The notes under the pieces are model-generated. The model was not told where the DNA came from. It saw nothing but the letters and a program-made list of their open reading frames with translations, and searched no databases. A stretch of DNA of 64,000 bases, from NCBI RefSeq assembly GCF_030409715.1, contig NZ_JAUFQI010000001.1, positions 1,859,001 to 1,923,000 of the forward strand, written 5' to 3'. The stretch is from Reinekea marina (lineage in GTDB: Bacteria; Pseudomonadota; Gammaproteobacteria; Pseudomonadales; Natronospirillaceae). Shown here piece after piece: positions 34,807-45,675 of the stretch. Each line of letters opens with the position of its first letter. The first letter of the stretch is position 1. Position numbers and translations under genes: made by a program.

Positions 34807-35967
34807 ATGACAGATGCAGTTAAAAAGGTAAATTTGCTTGGTATGGGGTTAGAGTCCATGCAAGCCTTTTTTACGGAAACATTGGGCGAAAAACGTTTTC
34901 GTGCTGTCCAAGTCTTGAAATGGATCCATCACCGTGGGGTAGACAATTTCGATGATATGACGGATGTCAGTAAGGCGCTTCGTGATAAGCTCAAAGAAGT
35001 CGCTGAAATTGTTCCTCCTGAAGTTACCTTTAAAAAGTACTCTAAAGACGGGACTCGCAAGTGGGTAATGCAAATGCCTGGTGGCAGTGCCGTTGAAACC
35101 GTTTATATTCCAGAGGGCGATCGTGGAACCTTATGTGTTTCCTCACAAATTGGTTGTGCGTTAGATTGTTCGTTTTGTTCAACGGGCAAGCAAGGCTTTA
35201 ACCGTGACCTAAGCTCCGCTGAAATTATTGGTCAATTGTGGGTTGCGGCTCGCTCTTGGGATGAGCCTGGCAAAAAACGTGATCGACACGTTACCAATGT
35301 AGTCATGATGGGTATGGGTGAGCCATTACTCAATTATGATAACGTCGTAGAATCCATGAATCTTATGATGGAAGACAACGCCTACGGTTTATCTAAACGT
35401 CGGGTTACCCTAAGTACTTCCGGAGTAGTGCCCGCTATATATGAGCTAGCCAAAGTAACTGATGTCTCTCTCGCCTTGTCACTGCATGCCCCTAACGATG
35501 CGCTTCGAAACGAGCTGGTCCCAATTAATAAGAAGTATGGTATCAAAGAAACTTTGAATGCAGTGAATACCTACTTTGATCGCCTACCCGATAAACGTGT
35601 TTGCACCATTGAATATACGTTAATTGATCAGGTTAATGATCACCCTGAACATGCACAAGAGCTGGCCGAAGTATTAAAAGATACGCCGAATAAAATTAAC
35701 CTTATTCCGTTTAATCCGTTTCCAAATTCTGGCTACCAGCGCCCTAGCAATAATCGAATTCATCGCTTTAGGGACATATTGCACAAAGCTGGATACAATG
35801 TAACGATACGTAAAACCCGTGGCGACGATATTGATGCAGCCTGCGGGCAATTAATTGGTCAAGTAGCCGATAAAACTAAGCGTTCCGAACGGTTCATTGA
35901 TGCCGTTGAGCTTGGGCACACGGCTGCAACCGTTGCAAATAATCGTACTAATCGGACTGCAAAATGA
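34807..35967 (+). CDS. rlmN: Dual-specificity 23S rRNA/tRNA C2-methyladenosine methyltransferase RlmN
   Basis: RlmN (386 residues) is a radical SAM enzyme that methylates A2503 of 23S rRNA and A37 of some tRNAs. The radical SAM cluster motif is CALDCSFC, and the methyl-carrying cysteine lies in the C-terminal DIDAACGQL. Other landmarks are [15 protein letters not shown] and [17 protein letters not shown]. The stop overlaps the pilW start by four bases (ATGA). Confidence 0.97.
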   Translation: MTDAVKKVNLLGMGLESMQAFFTETLGEKRFRAVQVLKWIHHRGVDNFDDMTDVSKALRDKLKEVAEIVPPEVTFKKYSKDGTRKWVMQMPGGSAVETVYIPEGDRGTLCVSSQIGCALDCSFCSTGKQGFNRDLSSAEIIGQLWVAARSWDEPGKKRDRHVTNVVMMGMGEPLLNYDNVVESMNLMMEDNAYGLSKRRVTLSTSGVVPAIYELAKVTDVSLALSLHAPNDALRNELVPINKKYGIKETLNAVNTYFDRLPDKRVCTIEYTLIDQVNDHPEHAQELAEVLKDTPNKINLIPFNPFPNSGYQRPSNNRIHRFRDILHKAGYNVTIRKTRGDDIDAACGQLIGQVADKTKRSERFIDAVELGHTAATVANNRTNRTAK

Positions 35968-36740
35968 ATCTAACGTCTATCACAAAAATTCTAGTATTAA
36001 TCACCGTGATTGGTTTGTCGGCTTGTGTCACTACCTCAACCGGACCCTTTGAGGGTAAGAAAGACCTCGCGAAGGCCGAAGCGACGCATGTACAAATTGG
36101 GTATAGGTTTTTTGAAAAAGAAGATTTCCAAAACGCTAAGAAATCGTTAATTACGGCGCTTGAAATCAACCCTAGATCGGCGGGTGCGCACCTAGGGTTA
36201 GCTCGTGTTTATGAACGTGAACTAGAATTTGACCTGGCCGAAAGCCACTTCAAAAAAGCCATTCGTTATAACCCAGAGTCGGAGTATCACTTCCAGTACG
36301 GTGCTTACTTGTACAATCGAGGTGAATACAAAGGTGCCTACAAGCAGTTTAATGAAGTGCTAGAAAACACCGTTTATGTTCGCAGAGCGCAAACTTTTGA
36401 GTTACAAGGCTTCGTTGCTCAACAGTTAGAAAAAGAAGATGTTGCGCTGAATATGTTTCACCGTGCGATTGCGGTAAACCCAATGTTGGCGAGTAGCTAT
36501 GTCGCCTTGGCTCGAATTTATTTTGAGCGCGAAGATTTTGTAACAGGGGCTATTCAATACAAAGGTTTCGTTGATCTTGTGCGTGCAAAAGTTACTCGCC
36601 AAAACGCATCGACGGTTTGGTTGGGCTTGCAGCTTGCGCGTGCAACAAATGATCAAGACAGCTTCGCTTCTCTAGAATTGCAAATGAAAAATCAATTTGC
36701 GGATTCACCAGAATATCAAGAATACATCGCTTGGAAATAA
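35964..36740 (+). CDS. pilW: Type IV pilus biogenesis lipoprotein PilW/PilF
   Basis: This 258-residue lipoprotein is the pilotin needed for outer-membrane assembly of the type IV pilus secretin. The signal peptide ends in the lipobox GLSAC, and the rest is TPR repeats ([67 protein letters not shown]). It lies in the conserved rlmN-pilW-ispG position. The rodZ gene usually found between it and ispG is absent here. Confidence 0.92.
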   Translation: MNLTSITKILVLITVIGLSACVTTSTGPFEGKKDLAKAEATHVQIGYRFFEKEDFQNAKKSLITALEINPRSAGAHLGLARVYERELEFDLAESHFKKAIRYNPESEYHFQYGAYLYNRGEYKGAYKQFNEVLENTVYVRRAQTFELQGFVAQQLEKEDVALNMFHRAIAVNPMLASSYVALARIYFEREDFVTGAIQYKGFVDLVRAKVTRQNASTVWLGLQLARATNDQDSFASLELQMKNQFADSPEYQEYIAWK

Positions 36741-36752
36741 ACAAGGATAGGC

Positions 36753-37868
36753 ATGAATAAACAACACGAGAGTCCCATTAAACGACGAGTTTCTCGGAAA
36801 ATTTGGGTAGGCGATGTACCTGTTGGCGGTGATGCGCCTATCGCTGTACAATCTATGACCAATACAGAAACGACCGATGTTGCTGCAACTGTCGCCCAAA
36901 TTAAGGCGCTCGAAGATGCGGGTGCTGACATCGTTCGAGTGTCTGTACCCACTATGGATGCAGCCGAAGCTTTTGGCAAAATACGCCAACAAGTGTCTGT
37001 ACCGTTAATTTCTGATATCCATTTCGATCATAAAATTGCGTTGCGTGTTGCTGAGTTAGGTGTCGATTGTTTGCGCATTAACCCTGGGAATATTGGTCGT
37101 GAAGATCGTGTTCGAGAGGTGATAGCCGCAGCCCGAGATAAAAATATCCCAATCCGTATTGGTGTAAATGCTGGATCGTTAGAAAAAGATCTACAGAAAA
37201 AATACGGCGAACCTACGCCAGAAGCATTGGTTGAATCGGCCATGCGACATATCGATATTTTGGATCGATTAAACTTTCCTGATTTTAAACTAAGCCTTAA
37301 AGCGTCTGATGTGTTTATGACGGTTGCGGCTTATAGGCAAATCGCCAATCAAATTGAGCAGCCTTTACATTTAGGCATTACCGAAGCCGGTGGACTAAGA
37401 AGCGGAACCGTGAAATCAGCGGTCGGTTTAGGCATGCTACTGATGGATGGAATCGGTGATACCTTAAGAGTTTCACTCGCAGCTGATCCAGTCGAAGAGA
37501 TTAAAGTAGGTTTCGATATTTTACGCAGCTTACGTTTACGTAATAAAGGCATTAATTTCATTGCATGCCCTAGCTGTTCACGTCAAAATTTTGATGTGAT
37601 TGGTACGATGAATGAGCTGGAATCTCGCTTAGAAGATGTCTTGACGCCTGTAGACGTGGCCGTTATTGGTTGTGTAGTCAATGGTCCAGGAGAAGCCAAA
37701 GAAGTCGATGTCGGTGTTACCGGTGGTACGCCAAACCTAATTTATTTAAATGGTAAGCCCGATCACAAAATCACGAATGACTCCTTAGTTGATCATTTCG
37801 AATCATTAATTCGTCAAAAAGTTGCTGAAAAACAAGCGCTCGAAGACAGTATAATTGCCAAAAAATAG
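36753..37868 (+). CDS. ispG: 4-hydroxy-3-methylbut-2-enyl diphosphate synthase (flavodoxin)
   Basis: IspG (371 residues) is a [4Fe-4S] enzyme of the MEP isoprenoid pathway, converting MEcPP to HMBPP. The N-terminal TIM-barrel has [14 protein letters not shown]. The cluster ligands are in CPSCSR and [10 protein letters not shown]. The length matches the short bacterial form. hisS follows directly, its start 14 bp past the stop. Confidence 0.97.
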   Translation: MNKQHESPIKRRVSRKIWVGDVPVGGDAPIAVQSMTNTETTDVAATVAQIKALEDAGADIVRVSVPTMDAAEAFGKIRQQVSVPLISDIHFDHKIALRVAELGVDCLRINPGNIGREDRVREVIAAARDKNIPIRIGVNAGSLEKDLQKKYGEPTPEALVESAMRHIDILDRLNFPDFKLSLKASDVFMTVAAYRQIANQIEQPLHLGITEAGGLRSGTVKSAVGLGMLLMDGIGDTLRVSLAADPVEEIKVGFDILRSLRLRNKGINFIACPSCSRQNFDVIGTMNELESRLEDVLTPVDVAVIGCVVNGPGEAKEVDVGVTGGTPNLIYLNGKPDHKITNDSLVDHFESLIRQKVAEKQALEDSIIAKK

Positions 37869-37881
37869 TAAGGAGTCTCCA

Positions 37882-39159
37882 TTGTCTGGTTTGCAATCGT
37901 TGCGAGGCATGAATGATGTTTTGCCAAGTGAAAGTCCACTTTGGCAGTATTTAGAATCTCAAGTAAAGTCTGTTTTAGATCAATACAGCTATCGCGAAAT
38001 GCGCATGCCGATCGTAGAAAGCACAGAGCTGTTTGCACGTGGTGTGGGTGAGCACACCGATGTGGTCGAAAAGGAAATGTATACCTTTTTAGATCGTAAC
38101 GAAGACAGTTTAACCTTGCGTCCAGAAGGAACCGCTGGTTGCGTGCGTGCCGCATTGCAACATGGGCTCACGCACAATCAAATTCAGCGTCTTTGGTATC
38201 AAGGACCCATGTTTCGTTATGAACGACCTCAGAAAGGCCGCTACCGTCAGTTCTTTCAAATAGGTGCAGAAACTTTTGGCATAGCCAGCCCTGACATTGA
38301 TGCAGAATTGATTGTCATGACGCATCGATTATTCAAAAAGCTTGGTATTTCTGATTCGTTAACGCTTCACCTAAATACGTTGGGCAGTAGCGAAGCCAGA
38401 GCGCGCTATCGCAAAGCCTTGGTTGATTATTTAGAAGGCGTAAAAGATAAGCTCGATGAAGACAGTCAGCGTCGTTTGTATGTAAACCCGATGCGAATTT
38501 TAGACAGCAAGTCTAAATCAACCCAAGCCTTGCTCGATGGTGCACCGCAATTTAAAGATTACATCGATGAAGAATCGGTTGAACATTTCGATCAATTGCG
38601 GAAACTTCTCGATGCCGCTGGCGTTGATTACGTTGTGAATCCACGCTTGGTTCGAGGGTTAGACTATTACACAAAGACAGTGTTTGAGTGGATGACCGAT
38701 GCTCTTGGTGCGCAAGGAACCGTTTGCGGCGGTGGTCGTTACGATGGCTTAATTCCTTTGCTCGGCGGTAAGCCAACGCCTGGTTCTGGTTTTGCTATGG
38801 GCGTTGAGCGTTTATTGTTGTTGCTTGAAACCTTAAACGTTGTACCAGACTCTATTTACAATACTGTGGATGTTTTTATGGTGGTTGCAGGTGAACAAGC
38901 GCAATTATCGGCATTTGAATTGGCTGAGTCGGTCCGTTCATTGCCAAGTAAACCACGGTTACAAATGAATTGCGGTGGTGGCAGTTTTAAAAGTCAAATG
39001 AAAAAAGCCGATAAATCGGGCGCACAAATCGCTCTGATTCTCGGTGATGACGAAGCCAATCAAAAAATTGTTCAAGTAAAAGATTTGCGTGGCGATATGC
39101 AGCAAGAGACAGCCGCTTGGTCGGATTTAGCTGAAATCTTCGCTAAGTTCAGTATATAA
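37882..39159 (+). CDS. hisS: Histidyl-tRNA synthetase
   Basis: HisS charges tRNA-His. Class II motifs are present: motif 2 in [19 protein letters not shown], the histidine-A sequence [15 protein letters not shown], and motif 3 in [11 protein letters not shown] place the start at the TTG at 37882, giving 425 residues. AAGGAG lies just upstream and the protein then begins [14 protein letters not shown], as in its homologues. An ATG further upstream would overlap ispG and lacks a ribosome site. Confidence 0.95.
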   Translation: MSGLQSLRGMNDVLPSESPLWQYLESQVKSVLDQYSYREMRMPIVESTELFARGVGEHTDVVEKEMYTFLDRNEDSLTLRPEGTAGCVRAALQHGLTHNQIQRLWYQGPMFRYERPQKGRYRQFFQIGAETFGIASPDIDAELIVMTHRLFKKLGISDSLTLHLNTLGSSEARARYRKALVDYLEGVKDKLDEDSQRRLYVNPMRILDSKSKSTQALLDGAPQFKDYIDEESVEHFDQLRKLLDAAGVDYVVNPRLVRGLDYYTKTVFEWMTDALGAQGTVCGGGRYDGLIPLLGGKPTPGSGFAMGVERLLLLLETLNVVPDSIYNTVDVFMVVAGEQAQLSAFELAESVRSLPSKPRLQMNCGGGSFKSQMKKADKSGAQIALILGDDEANQKIVQVKDLRGDMQQETAAWSDLAEIFAKFSI

Positions 39160-39201
39160 TCGCGGTCTTTGAATTTTTACCACAAGATCAAACATAATAA
39201 T

Positions 39202-39224
39202 GTAAGTCAGCATGGCTGGCTTAC
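39202..39224 (+). other. Hairpin between hisS and yfgM
   Basis: GTAAGTCAGC-ATG-GCTGGCTTAC forms a 10-bp stem with one G-T pair. No T run follows, so it may be an mRNA processing or stability element. Confidence 0.45.
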
Positions 39225-39273
39225 GCATAAAGATAGCTAATAACCGATAAACTCGGTGAAATGGAGTAGAAGC

Positions 39274-39906
39274 GTGTACGATACCGATCAAGAACAAATA
39301 GAAGCGATTAAAGCCTGGTGGAGCGCCAATGCGAATTGGGTTATTGCCAGTGTATTAGTGTTTATTTTTGCATTCGCAGGCTGGAATTGGTACCAAGTGG
39401 ATCAGCTAAACCATAAAGAAGAAGCATCTCGTTTATATGACCGCTTATTGGTGAATGTCTCAGCATCTGAGGCAGACTTAGACGAGCGCGCCAGTATGAT
39501 AAGTGCGCTTAAAACAGACTATGCCGATTTAGGTTATGCTGTTATGGCAGCGCTGTTCGAAGCTAAAGATTCAGTCGAAGCCAAAGAATATAGCGCGGCG
39601 CTTAGTAGTTTAGAGTTTGCCTACGATCACGCTGACGAGTCTCTTCATGGTGTTATTTTGTATCGTAAAGCATTGGTGCAATTTGGTATGGGTGAACTCG
39701 ACGCGGCATTGGCTACATTAGATGCTATAACTGGGGAAGGGCACCAAGCACTTACCTTTGAGCTTAAAGGCGATATATACCTAGCTCAAGGCAATGAAAG
39801 TGCCGCTCGCGATGCTTATCAATCAGCTGTCGATTTGAGCTCAGATCAAGGCATTAACAACCCTTACTTAGCCGTAAAATTAAATGATTTGGCTGTTGCT
39901 GAGTAA
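39274..39906 (+). CDS. yfgM: YfgM family membrane-anchored TPR chaperone
   Basis: YfgM (210 residues) is an inner-membrane protein with a large periplasmic TPR domain that works with the SecYEG-PpiD machinery. One membrane helix lies near residues 20-38 (WVIASVLVFIFAFAGWNWYQV), after the cytoplasmic DTDQEQIEAIKAWWSANA. The TPR region includes ALVQFGMGELDAALATLDAI and AQGNESAARDAYQSAV. The GTG at 39274 has GGAG at the right distance; a GTG at 39256 is in frame but unsupported. The stop overlaps bamB (TAATG). Confidence 0.9.
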   Translation: MYDTDQEQIEAIKAWWSANANWVIASVLVFIFAFAGWNWYQVDQLNHKEEASRLYDRLLVNVSASEADLDERASMISALKTDYADLGYAVMAALFEAKDSVEAKEYSAALSSLEFAYDHADESLHGVILYRKALVQFGMGELDAALATLDAITGEGHQALTFELKGDIYLAQGNESAARDAYQSAVDLSSDQGINNPYLAVKLNDLAVAE

Positions 39907-41057
39907 TGAAAGTCCTTCAACTTTTTATCGCGGTCGGCTTTGTCGCGTTATTTGCTTCTTGCTCTTCGAGTTCTATTAAAGAGCAAGCCGCAGTCTTGCC
40001 AGAAACATTACCCAGCGAAGTAGATGTTGAGGTGCAGTGGTGGCAGGTTTTAGGTGATGAGACGGCAGATGATCGCTTTGGTAAATTAGCACCAACGGTT
40101 TTTAATAACCATGTGTTCGTACCGTTAGCCAATGGTGAAATCGTTGAGCTGAATGAGCAAGGTAAAGAGCTTAAGCGCATTAATGTAGGTGTGCCTATTA
40201 GCGCACCCATTGCTATGAGTGAAGACTTTAGCATTGCCTTAGATTTAAAAGGCAATGTAAGCGCCTTTGATAAAGAATTCAGTTTGCTTTGGAAAACACC
40301 CTTAAAAGCCATTGCAACTCGCTCGGCGGTGTTTTCAGGCGATCGAGTATTTATCCAAACAATTGATGGCCGTGTTACCGCATTAGAGCGTTTAACTGGG
40401 CGCTTACTTTGGAGTTATCAAGACGCCGAACCGTCGCTAACTTTGACAGGAACGGCTCAGCCGATTTTAGTACCCACAGCTCAAGGTGAAATATTAGCAA
40501 CAGGGTTGGCAAACGGTAAGTTTATTGCGATAGAAACGCTCACCGGTAATCTTGCTTGGGAATATAGAATTGCAAAAGCCAGCGGAAAGACAGAAATGAG
40601 CCGTTTGGTCGATGTGGATTCGACCGTCGCTATAATCGATGGCTTGATAGTCGTGACAGGGTATCAAGGTGGGCTCGTCATCATAAACCCAGAAAATGGA
40701 CAAATGATTGCTAATAAGCCTTTTTCCTCTTACCGTGGTGTCGCCATTGATGGCCCATTAGTATTCGGAGTGCTAGATAACAGCCACATCGTTGCCTTAG
40801 AGACAAACACCTTGGCTGAGGCTTGGGTGAACCATGATTTTGAATATCGACAAGTAAGTGAGGTTGTAGTGCTTGGTCAGTATCTGGTTATGTCCGATAT
40901 AGAAGGCTACTTACACGTGCTTGATAAGAAAACGGGTCAATGGCTGGGTTCTCGTCACATCGATTGGCAAGGTTCAAATAGTTTTCCTGTACGTTTTAAC
41001 GATGGAGTTCTCTTGCAGGGCTACAGTAGCCGCATAAAATACGTTACAATCCCCTAG
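39906..41057 (+). CDS. bamB: Outer membrane protein assembly factor BamB
   Basis: BamB (383 residues) is a lipoprotein of the BAM complex that inserts beta-barrel proteins. The signal peptide ends in the lipobox LFASC. The mature part is an eight-bladed propeller with PQQ-type repeats, such as VTALERLTGRLLWSYQ and IAIETLTGNLAWEYRI. The start overlaps the yfgM stop, and der follows after a hairpin, the standard order. Confidence 0.95.
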   Translation: MKVLQLFIAVGFVALFASCSSSSIKEQAAVLPETLPSEVDVEVQWWQVLGDETADDRFGKLAPTVFNNHVFVPLANGEIVELNEQGKELKRINVGVPISAPIAMSEDFSIALDLKGNVSAFDKEFSLLWKTPLKAIATRSAVFSGDRVFIQTIDGRVTALERLTGRLLWSYQDAEPSLTLTGTAQPILVPTAQGEILATGLANGKFIAIETLTGNLAWEYRIAKASGKTEMSRLVDVDSTVAIIDGLIVVTGYQGGLVIINPENGQMIANKPFSSYRGVAIDGPLVFGVLDNSHIVALETNTLAEAWVNHDFEYRQVSEVVVLGQYLVMSDIEGYLHVLDKKTGQWLGSRHIDWQGSNSFPVRFNDGVLLQGYSSRIKYVTIP

Positions 41058-41060
41058 TTC

Positions 41061-41090
41061 ATGACGGAGGGTTCTCTCCGTCATTTATTG
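41061..41090 (+). terminator. Terminator or attenuator between bamB and der
   Basis: ATGACGGAG-GGTTCT-CTCCGTCAT is followed by TTATTG. The 9-bp stem is perfect but the T run is short, so read-through into der is likely. Confidence 0.65.
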
Positions 41091-41152
41091 CTTGATTCAA
41101 ATCTTCAACTAAAGTTAGCCTATATTTACTTCCACTGAGACTGTTCAAAAAG

Positions 41153-42544
41153 ATGACACCTGTAATTGCATTAGTTGGTCGCCCCAACGTTGGAAAATCG
41201 ACACTGTTTAATCGTTTCACTCGTTCAAGAGACGCATTAGTCGCCGACTTTTCCGGATTGACCCGTGACCGCAAATACGGTGATGGAAAGTTAGAAGACC
41301 GCCCATTTATTGTAATTGACACCGGTGGCGTCAGTGGCTTTGAAGAAGGCTTAGATGCCGCCATGGCCGAACAAAGCTTTGCGGCTATTGACGAAGCCGA
41401 TGCGGTTTTGTTTCTAGTAGATGGTGTTACTGGCTTAACCGGCGCAGATGCCTTTTTAGCGGAACATTTGCGTAAGCAAAATAAGAAAATTTGGTTGGTT
41501 GTTAATAAAACCGATGGTCGTGACCCCGATGTTGCCATGGCAGACTTCCACGAAATGGGGTTAGGCGAACCGATTCCTATCGCGGCCACGCACAATAGAG
41601 GCGTGTTATCGCTGCTGGAGAGCGTTTTAGAAGCGTTCCCTGATGACGAAGAACGCATTGACCCAATGACCGATGACTCCATCCGAATGGCGATCATCGG
41701 TCGACCTAATGTAGGAAAATCTACATTAGTGAACAGAATGCTCGGGGAAGATAGAGTCGTTGTGTACGATCAGCCAGGCACCACCATGGATTCTATTTAT
41801 ATTCCATTTGAGCGCTTTGAAAAGAAGTACACCATCATCGATACAGCGGGTGTGCGTCGCCGGAAAAACATTAAAGAGGCCGTTGAGAAATTTTCGATTG
41901 TGAAGACCTTGCAGGCAATTCAAGACGCTAACGTGGTAGTGCTGGTGGTAGATGCACAAACTGGGTTAGTCGATCAAGATATGCATATGTTAGGTTTTGC
42001 CCTTGATTCTGGACGTGCGATGGTTATAGCGATCAACAAATGGGATGGCTTAGATCCATACATGAAAGACCAAGTAAAAGAAGCCATTGATCGTAAAATG
42101 CCTTTTATGGACTGGGCCGATATGCACTTTATTTCGGCAAAGCATGGCACCAACGTTGGTCATCTGTACGAATCTATTGATACGGCTTACAGTGGTGCGC
42201 GATCAAAATGGAGTACTAACCAGCTCACCAACATTATGCAAGGTGTTGTAGAAATGCATCAACCGCCGATGATTGGCGGACGCCGTATTAAACTGCGCTA
42301 TGCCCACCAAGGCGGTTCAAACCCACCTGTTGTTGTTATTCACGGCAATAAGCTCGATAAGTTACCTGGCAGTTATAAGCGCTACTTAGAAAATGCTTTC
42401 CGAAAAGCGCTTAAAGTTAGAGGCACACCAATACGATTCGAATTCAAAGTAGGGGATAACCCTTACGATGACGAAGCGAAAGGTCGTCGCGCAATTAAAC
42501 GGACCGATAAAGAGCGCAAGAAAAAAGGCCGTTACAGCAAATAA
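41153..42544 (+). CDS. der: Ribosome assembly GTPase Der (EngA)
   Basis: Der (463 residues) is an essential GTPase for 50S subunit maturation, with two tandem G domains. The P loops are [12 protein letters not shown] (near residue 8) and [12 protein letters not shown] (near 183). Base-recognition motifs NKTD and NKWD are present, and the C-terminal KH-like domain ends in a basic tail ([15 protein letters not shown]). A strong bidirectional terminator separates it from the convergent xseA. Confidence 0.97.
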   Translation: MTPVIALVGRPNVGKSTLFNRFTRSRDALVADFSGLTRDRKYGDGKLEDRPFIVIDTGGVSGFEEGLDAAMAEQSFAAIDEADAVLFLVDGVTGLTGADAFLAEHLRKQNKKIWLVVNKTDGRDPDVAMADFHEMGLGEPIPIAATHNRGVLSLLESVLEAFPDDEERIDPMTDDSIRMAIIGRPNVGKSTLVNRMLGEDRVVVYDQPGTTMDSIYIPFERFEKKYTIIDTAGVRRRKNIKEAVEKFSIVKTLQAIQDANVVVLVVDAQTGLVDQDMHMLGFALDSGRAMVIAINKWDGLDPYMKDQVKEAIDRKMPFMDWADMHFISAKHGTNVGHLYESIDTAYSGARSKWSTNQLTNIMQGVVEMHQPPMIGGRRIKLRYAHQGGSNPPVVVIHGNKLDKLPGSYKRYLENAFRKALKVRGTPIRFEFKVGDNPYDDEAKGRRAIKRTDKERKKKGRYSK

Positions 42545-42551
42545 GCGTATT

Positions 42552-42582
42552 AAAAAAGCACCTCTAATTAGGTGCTTTTTTT
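42552..42582. terminator. Bidirectional terminator between der and xseA
   Basis: AAAAAAGCACCT-CTAATT-AGGTGCTTTTTTT is a perfect stem with A and T runs on both sides. It lies between convergent genes and suits both. Confidence 0.9.
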
Positions 42583-42594
42583 ATGCCTATCAGA

Positions 42595-43935
42595 TTAAGA
42601 GCGGTCGGTTGTGTTAGATACGGTAGAATGAACAATGCCATTTTGTAATCGAGTTTCCAGCGTATCGCCTATGTTTAATTGCTTGGCATTGGTCACTACG
42701 TGGTTGTTTGCGAGGGTAATAGAGTAGCCGCGTTCCAATGTTGAGAGAGGTGAAAGTACATTGAGTTTAGCGATGGCTTCGGCAAAACGGGCTTGTTTTG
42801 GTTGAAGACTGGCTTGAATGGCTTTGTTAAGTCTTAAGGTGGTCTGCTTTAATTGTTTTTGATCTGAGGCAATTTGCACCATTGGGCTGGCACGGTGCAA
42901 GCGTTTTTCTAATGCCGTTAAACGCTCAGACTTTTGAGTAATAACAGAAACAGCTGCTTTGGTATTCTGACTCGAAAGCTTGACCAATGATTTGCGCCAC
43001 TCTAACACTATGTTTAGAGGGCTGCGCAGCCGCTTCTTTATATGATCCAAAGAAGATTTGTGGTGGTTAATGATCATTGGCATTAATTGTTTTAAGCGAA
43101 CATCGATCGCATCAAATCGTTGAATCAGTTCATACTGGTCAGGGCTCACTAGTTCAGCAGCCTGGGAGGGCGTTGCGGCACGAACATCGGCCACAAAATC
43201 TGAAATCGAGGTGTCCACTTCATGCCCAACCGCGGAAATTATCGGTAACGACGATTGGTAGATGGCACGAGCAACCGCTTCAGTATTAAAGCACCATAAG
43301 TCTTCTAATGAACCTCCGCCTCGGCCAACAATTAGAACATCGACCTCATTGCGTCGATTCGCCGTTGCAATGGCTTCAACGATCGTCGCCGTGGCTTCTT
43401 TACCTTGTACCTGAGAAGGGTAAAGCACCAACTCAATGAGGGGGTATCTGCGCTTTAAAACACTAATAACATCATGAAGGGCGGCACCCGTAGACGAAGT
43501 CACTAAGCCTACAGTTTTGATGGCCTTAGGTAATGGCTGTTTATTTGTTTCATCAAATAGGCCTTCTTGGCTGAGCTTTTCCTTTAATTGGAAAAATGCG
43601 GCTTGCAAAGCCCCTTCACCACGGGGTTGCATAGAGCTTACGATGAGCTGGTAATCACCTCGGCCTTCATAGAGGCTTAAGCGCCCGTACACTAGCACTT
43701 CATCACCAACTTTCGGCTTGTAAGTGTTTTTCGCCAACGAACCTTTAAACATAGCGCAGCGAATTTGGGCCTGGCTGTCTTTTAGTGTGAAATAAATATG
43801 TCCCGATGCTGGCTTGCTCAGAGTTGATATTTCACCTTGGACAGGAACCATTGGGTATTGGCTTTCGAGCAATTGTTTAACTTGACGGTTGAGGGCAAAA
43901 ACCGTGAGTGGTGCGCTAGGTTGGTACTGGCTCAT
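42595..43935 (-). CDS. xseA: Exodeoxyribonuclease VII large subunit
   Basis: XseA (446 residues) is the catalytic subunit of exonuclease VII, which degrades single-stranded DNA. An N-terminal OB domain (about 1-100) carries VPVQGEISTLSKPASGHIYFTLKD. The catalytic domain has GLVTSSTGAALHDV, VDVLIVGRGGGSLEDLWCFN and ISAVGHEVDTSISDFVAD. A long coiled coil and a C-terminal LERGYSI segment follow. It diverges from guaB with 183 bp between. Confidence 0.96.
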   Translation of the reverse strand: MSQYQPSAPLTVFALNRQVKQLLESQYPMVPVQGEISTLSKPASGHIYFTLKDSQAQIRCAMFKGSLAKNTYKPKVGDEVLVYGRLSLYEGRGDYQLIVSSMQPRGEGALQAAFFQLKEKLSQEGLFDETNKQPLPKAIKTVGLVTSSTGAALHDVISVLKRRYPLIELVLYPSQVQGKEATATIVEAIATANRRNEVDVLIVGRGGGSLEDLWCFNTEAVARAIYQSSLPIISAVGHEVDTSISDFVADVRAATPSQAAELVSPDQYELIQRFDAIDVRLKQLMPMIINHHKSSLDHIKKRLRSPLNIVLEWRKSLVKLSSQNTKAAVSVITQKSERLTALEKRLHRASPMVQIASDQKQLKQTTLRLNKAIQASLQPKQARFAEAIAKLNVLSPLSTLERGYSITLANNHVVTNAKQLNIGDTLETRLQNGIVHSTVSNTTDRS

Positions 43936-44020
43936 AGCAAGATGTCAGGTTTGTAGGTGTTGGTTTTATTTGACCCGCGAAAAGGCACGGTATAGAAGTA
44001 CATAATAGTGCCATAAAACT

Positions 44021-44047
44021 TTGCGTTTTGCCAAAAATAGTTATAAT
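44021..44047 (+). promoter_or_regulatory. Probable sigma-70 promoter of guaBA
   Basis: TTGCGT, 15 bp, then a perfect TATAAT at 44042-44047. A hairpin in the leader (GATTCAGA at 44061 with TCTGAATC at 44075-44082) precedes guaB. Confidence 0.6.
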
Positions 44048-44118
44048 GCGCCGCCAACTTGATTCAGAGATCTTTCTGAATCCCAACTGTTCCACTCCAC
44101 CTTTGAGGGAAACTAAAG

Positions 44119-45588
44119 ATGTTGCGCATTGCCCAAACCGCTTTAACCTACGATGATGTATTACTTGTCCCTGGCTATTCAGAAGTCCTACCAAAAGAAG
44201 TCTCACTAAAAACACGTTTAAGCCGCAACATTTCGTTGAATATGCCATTGGTTTCGGCCGCGATGGATACGGTAACCGAAGCTCGTCTGGCCATTGCCAT
44301 GGCGCAAGAAGGCGGTATCGGTATTATTCATAAGAATATGACGCCTGAACAACAAGCACACCAAGTGCGCTTAGTGAAAAAATTTGAATCAGGTGTTGTC
44401 CGCGATCCAGTTACTATTTCGCCAAATGCAACCATTCGAGAATTGCTTGCATTGATATCTGAACACAGCTTCTCGGGTGTGCCGGTAACGTCTGGTGATG
44501 ATCTTGTTGGTATCGTTACGAGCCGTGACGTGCGATTCGAGAAGAATTTGGATGCTGTAGTTTCCAGTATTATGACGGGCAAAGATAAGCTGGTGACTGT
44601 AAAAGAAGGTGAGAGCCAAGAAAAAGTTCGTGAGCTGTTGCATGAGCATCGAATCGAAAAAGTTTTGGTGGTAGATGATGCCTTTAAATTAACGGGTATG
44701 ATGACCGTTAAAGATATCAATAAAGCTAAATCTTACCCACTTGCCAGTAAAGATGAATTTGGCCGACTGCGTTGCGGCGCTGCCGTTGGCACGGGTGCAG
44801 ACACAGCCGACCGGGTTGAAGCTCTCGTGAATGCTGGGGTTGATGTCGTTATTGTTGATACAGCCCATGGACACAGTAAAGGCGTTATTGATCGGGTACG
44901 TTGGGTTAAAGAGAACTTCCCACAGGTAGACGTTATTGGTGGAAACATCGCCACGGCTGATGCCGCCATTGCACTTGTCGAGGCAGGCGCCGATGGCGTT
45001 AAAGTAGGAATTGGTCCTGGCTCAATCTGCACTACTCGAATCGTTGCTGGCGTAGGGGTTCCTCAAATCAGCGCCATTGCAAATGTATCCGCGGCACTAG
45101 AATCTTATGATGTGCCTCTTATAGCCGACGGCGGCATCCGTTACTCAGGCGATATTTCAAAGGCGATCGTTGCCGGAGCATCGTCAATTATGGCGGGTGG
45201 TATGTTTGCAGGTACCGATGAATCACCCGGTGAAGTCGAATTGTTCCAAGGGCGAGCTTATAAGAGCTATCGTGGAATGGGTTCAATGGGAGCGATGTCT
45301 CAATCTCAAGGTTCAAGCGATCGATACTTTCAGACAGTCGAAAGCGGCGTAGAAAAACTGGTACCAGAAGGTGTAGAAGGGCGTATAGCCGTTAAAGGGC
45401 CTATCTCATCAGTGATACACCAAATGATGGGTGGTTTGCGAGCATCGATGGGCTACACGGGCTGTAAAACAATCGAAGAGATGAGAACGAAGCCTGAGTT
45501 TGTTCAAATTACAGGTGCTGGCATGACGGAATCGCATGTTCACGATATTCAGGTTACAAAAGAAGCACCTAATTACCGCATGGGTTAA
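44119..45588 (+). CDS. guaB: Inosine-5'-monophosphate dehydrogenase
   Basis: GuaB (489 residues) oxidises IMP to XMP, the first step to GMP. The catalytic loop GPGSICTTR contains the active-site cysteine, and the barrel shows [15 protein letters not shown]. Two CBS domains occupy about residues 93-205 ([23 protein letters not shown]). The length matches E. coli. guaA follows 87 bp downstream, forming the usual guaBA unit. Confidence 0.97.
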   Translation: MLRIAQTALTYDDVLLVPGYSEVLPKEVSLKTRLSRNISLNMPLVSAAMDTVTEARLAIAMAQEGGIGIIHKNMTPEQQAHQVRLVKKFESGVVRDPVTISPNATIRELLALISEHSFSGVPVTSGDDLVGIVTSRDVRFEKNLDAVVSSIMTGKDKLVTVKEGESQEKVRELLHEHRIEKVLVVDDAFKLTGMMTVKDINKAKSYPLASKDEFGRLRCGAAVGTGADTADRVEALVNAGVDVVIVDTAHGHSKGVIDRVRWVKENFPQVDVIGGNIATADAAIALVEAGADGVKVGIGPGSICTTRIVAGVGVPQISAIANVSAALESYDVPLIADGGIRYSGDISKAIVAGASSIMAGGMFAGTDESPGEVELFQGRAYKSYRGMGSMGAMSQSQGSSDRYFQTVESGVEKLVPEGVEGRIAVKGPISSVIHQMMGGLRASMGYTGCKTIEEMRTKPEFVQITGAGMTESHVHDIQVTKEAPNYRMG

Positions 45589-45622
45589 GTGCATCATCTA
45601 TAGTTATTCTTATCAATAAATA

Positions 45623-45650
45623 CCGCGCTGAAATGGCGCGGTTAATTATT
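45623..45650 (+). terminator. Hairpin between guaB and guaA
   Basis: CCGCGC-TGAAATG-GCGCGG is followed by TTAATTATT. The tract is weak, so partial termination or mRNA processing is likely. Confidence 0.5.
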
Positions 45651-45675
45651 TAGCCCTCTATTAAAAGGTTAGGTT

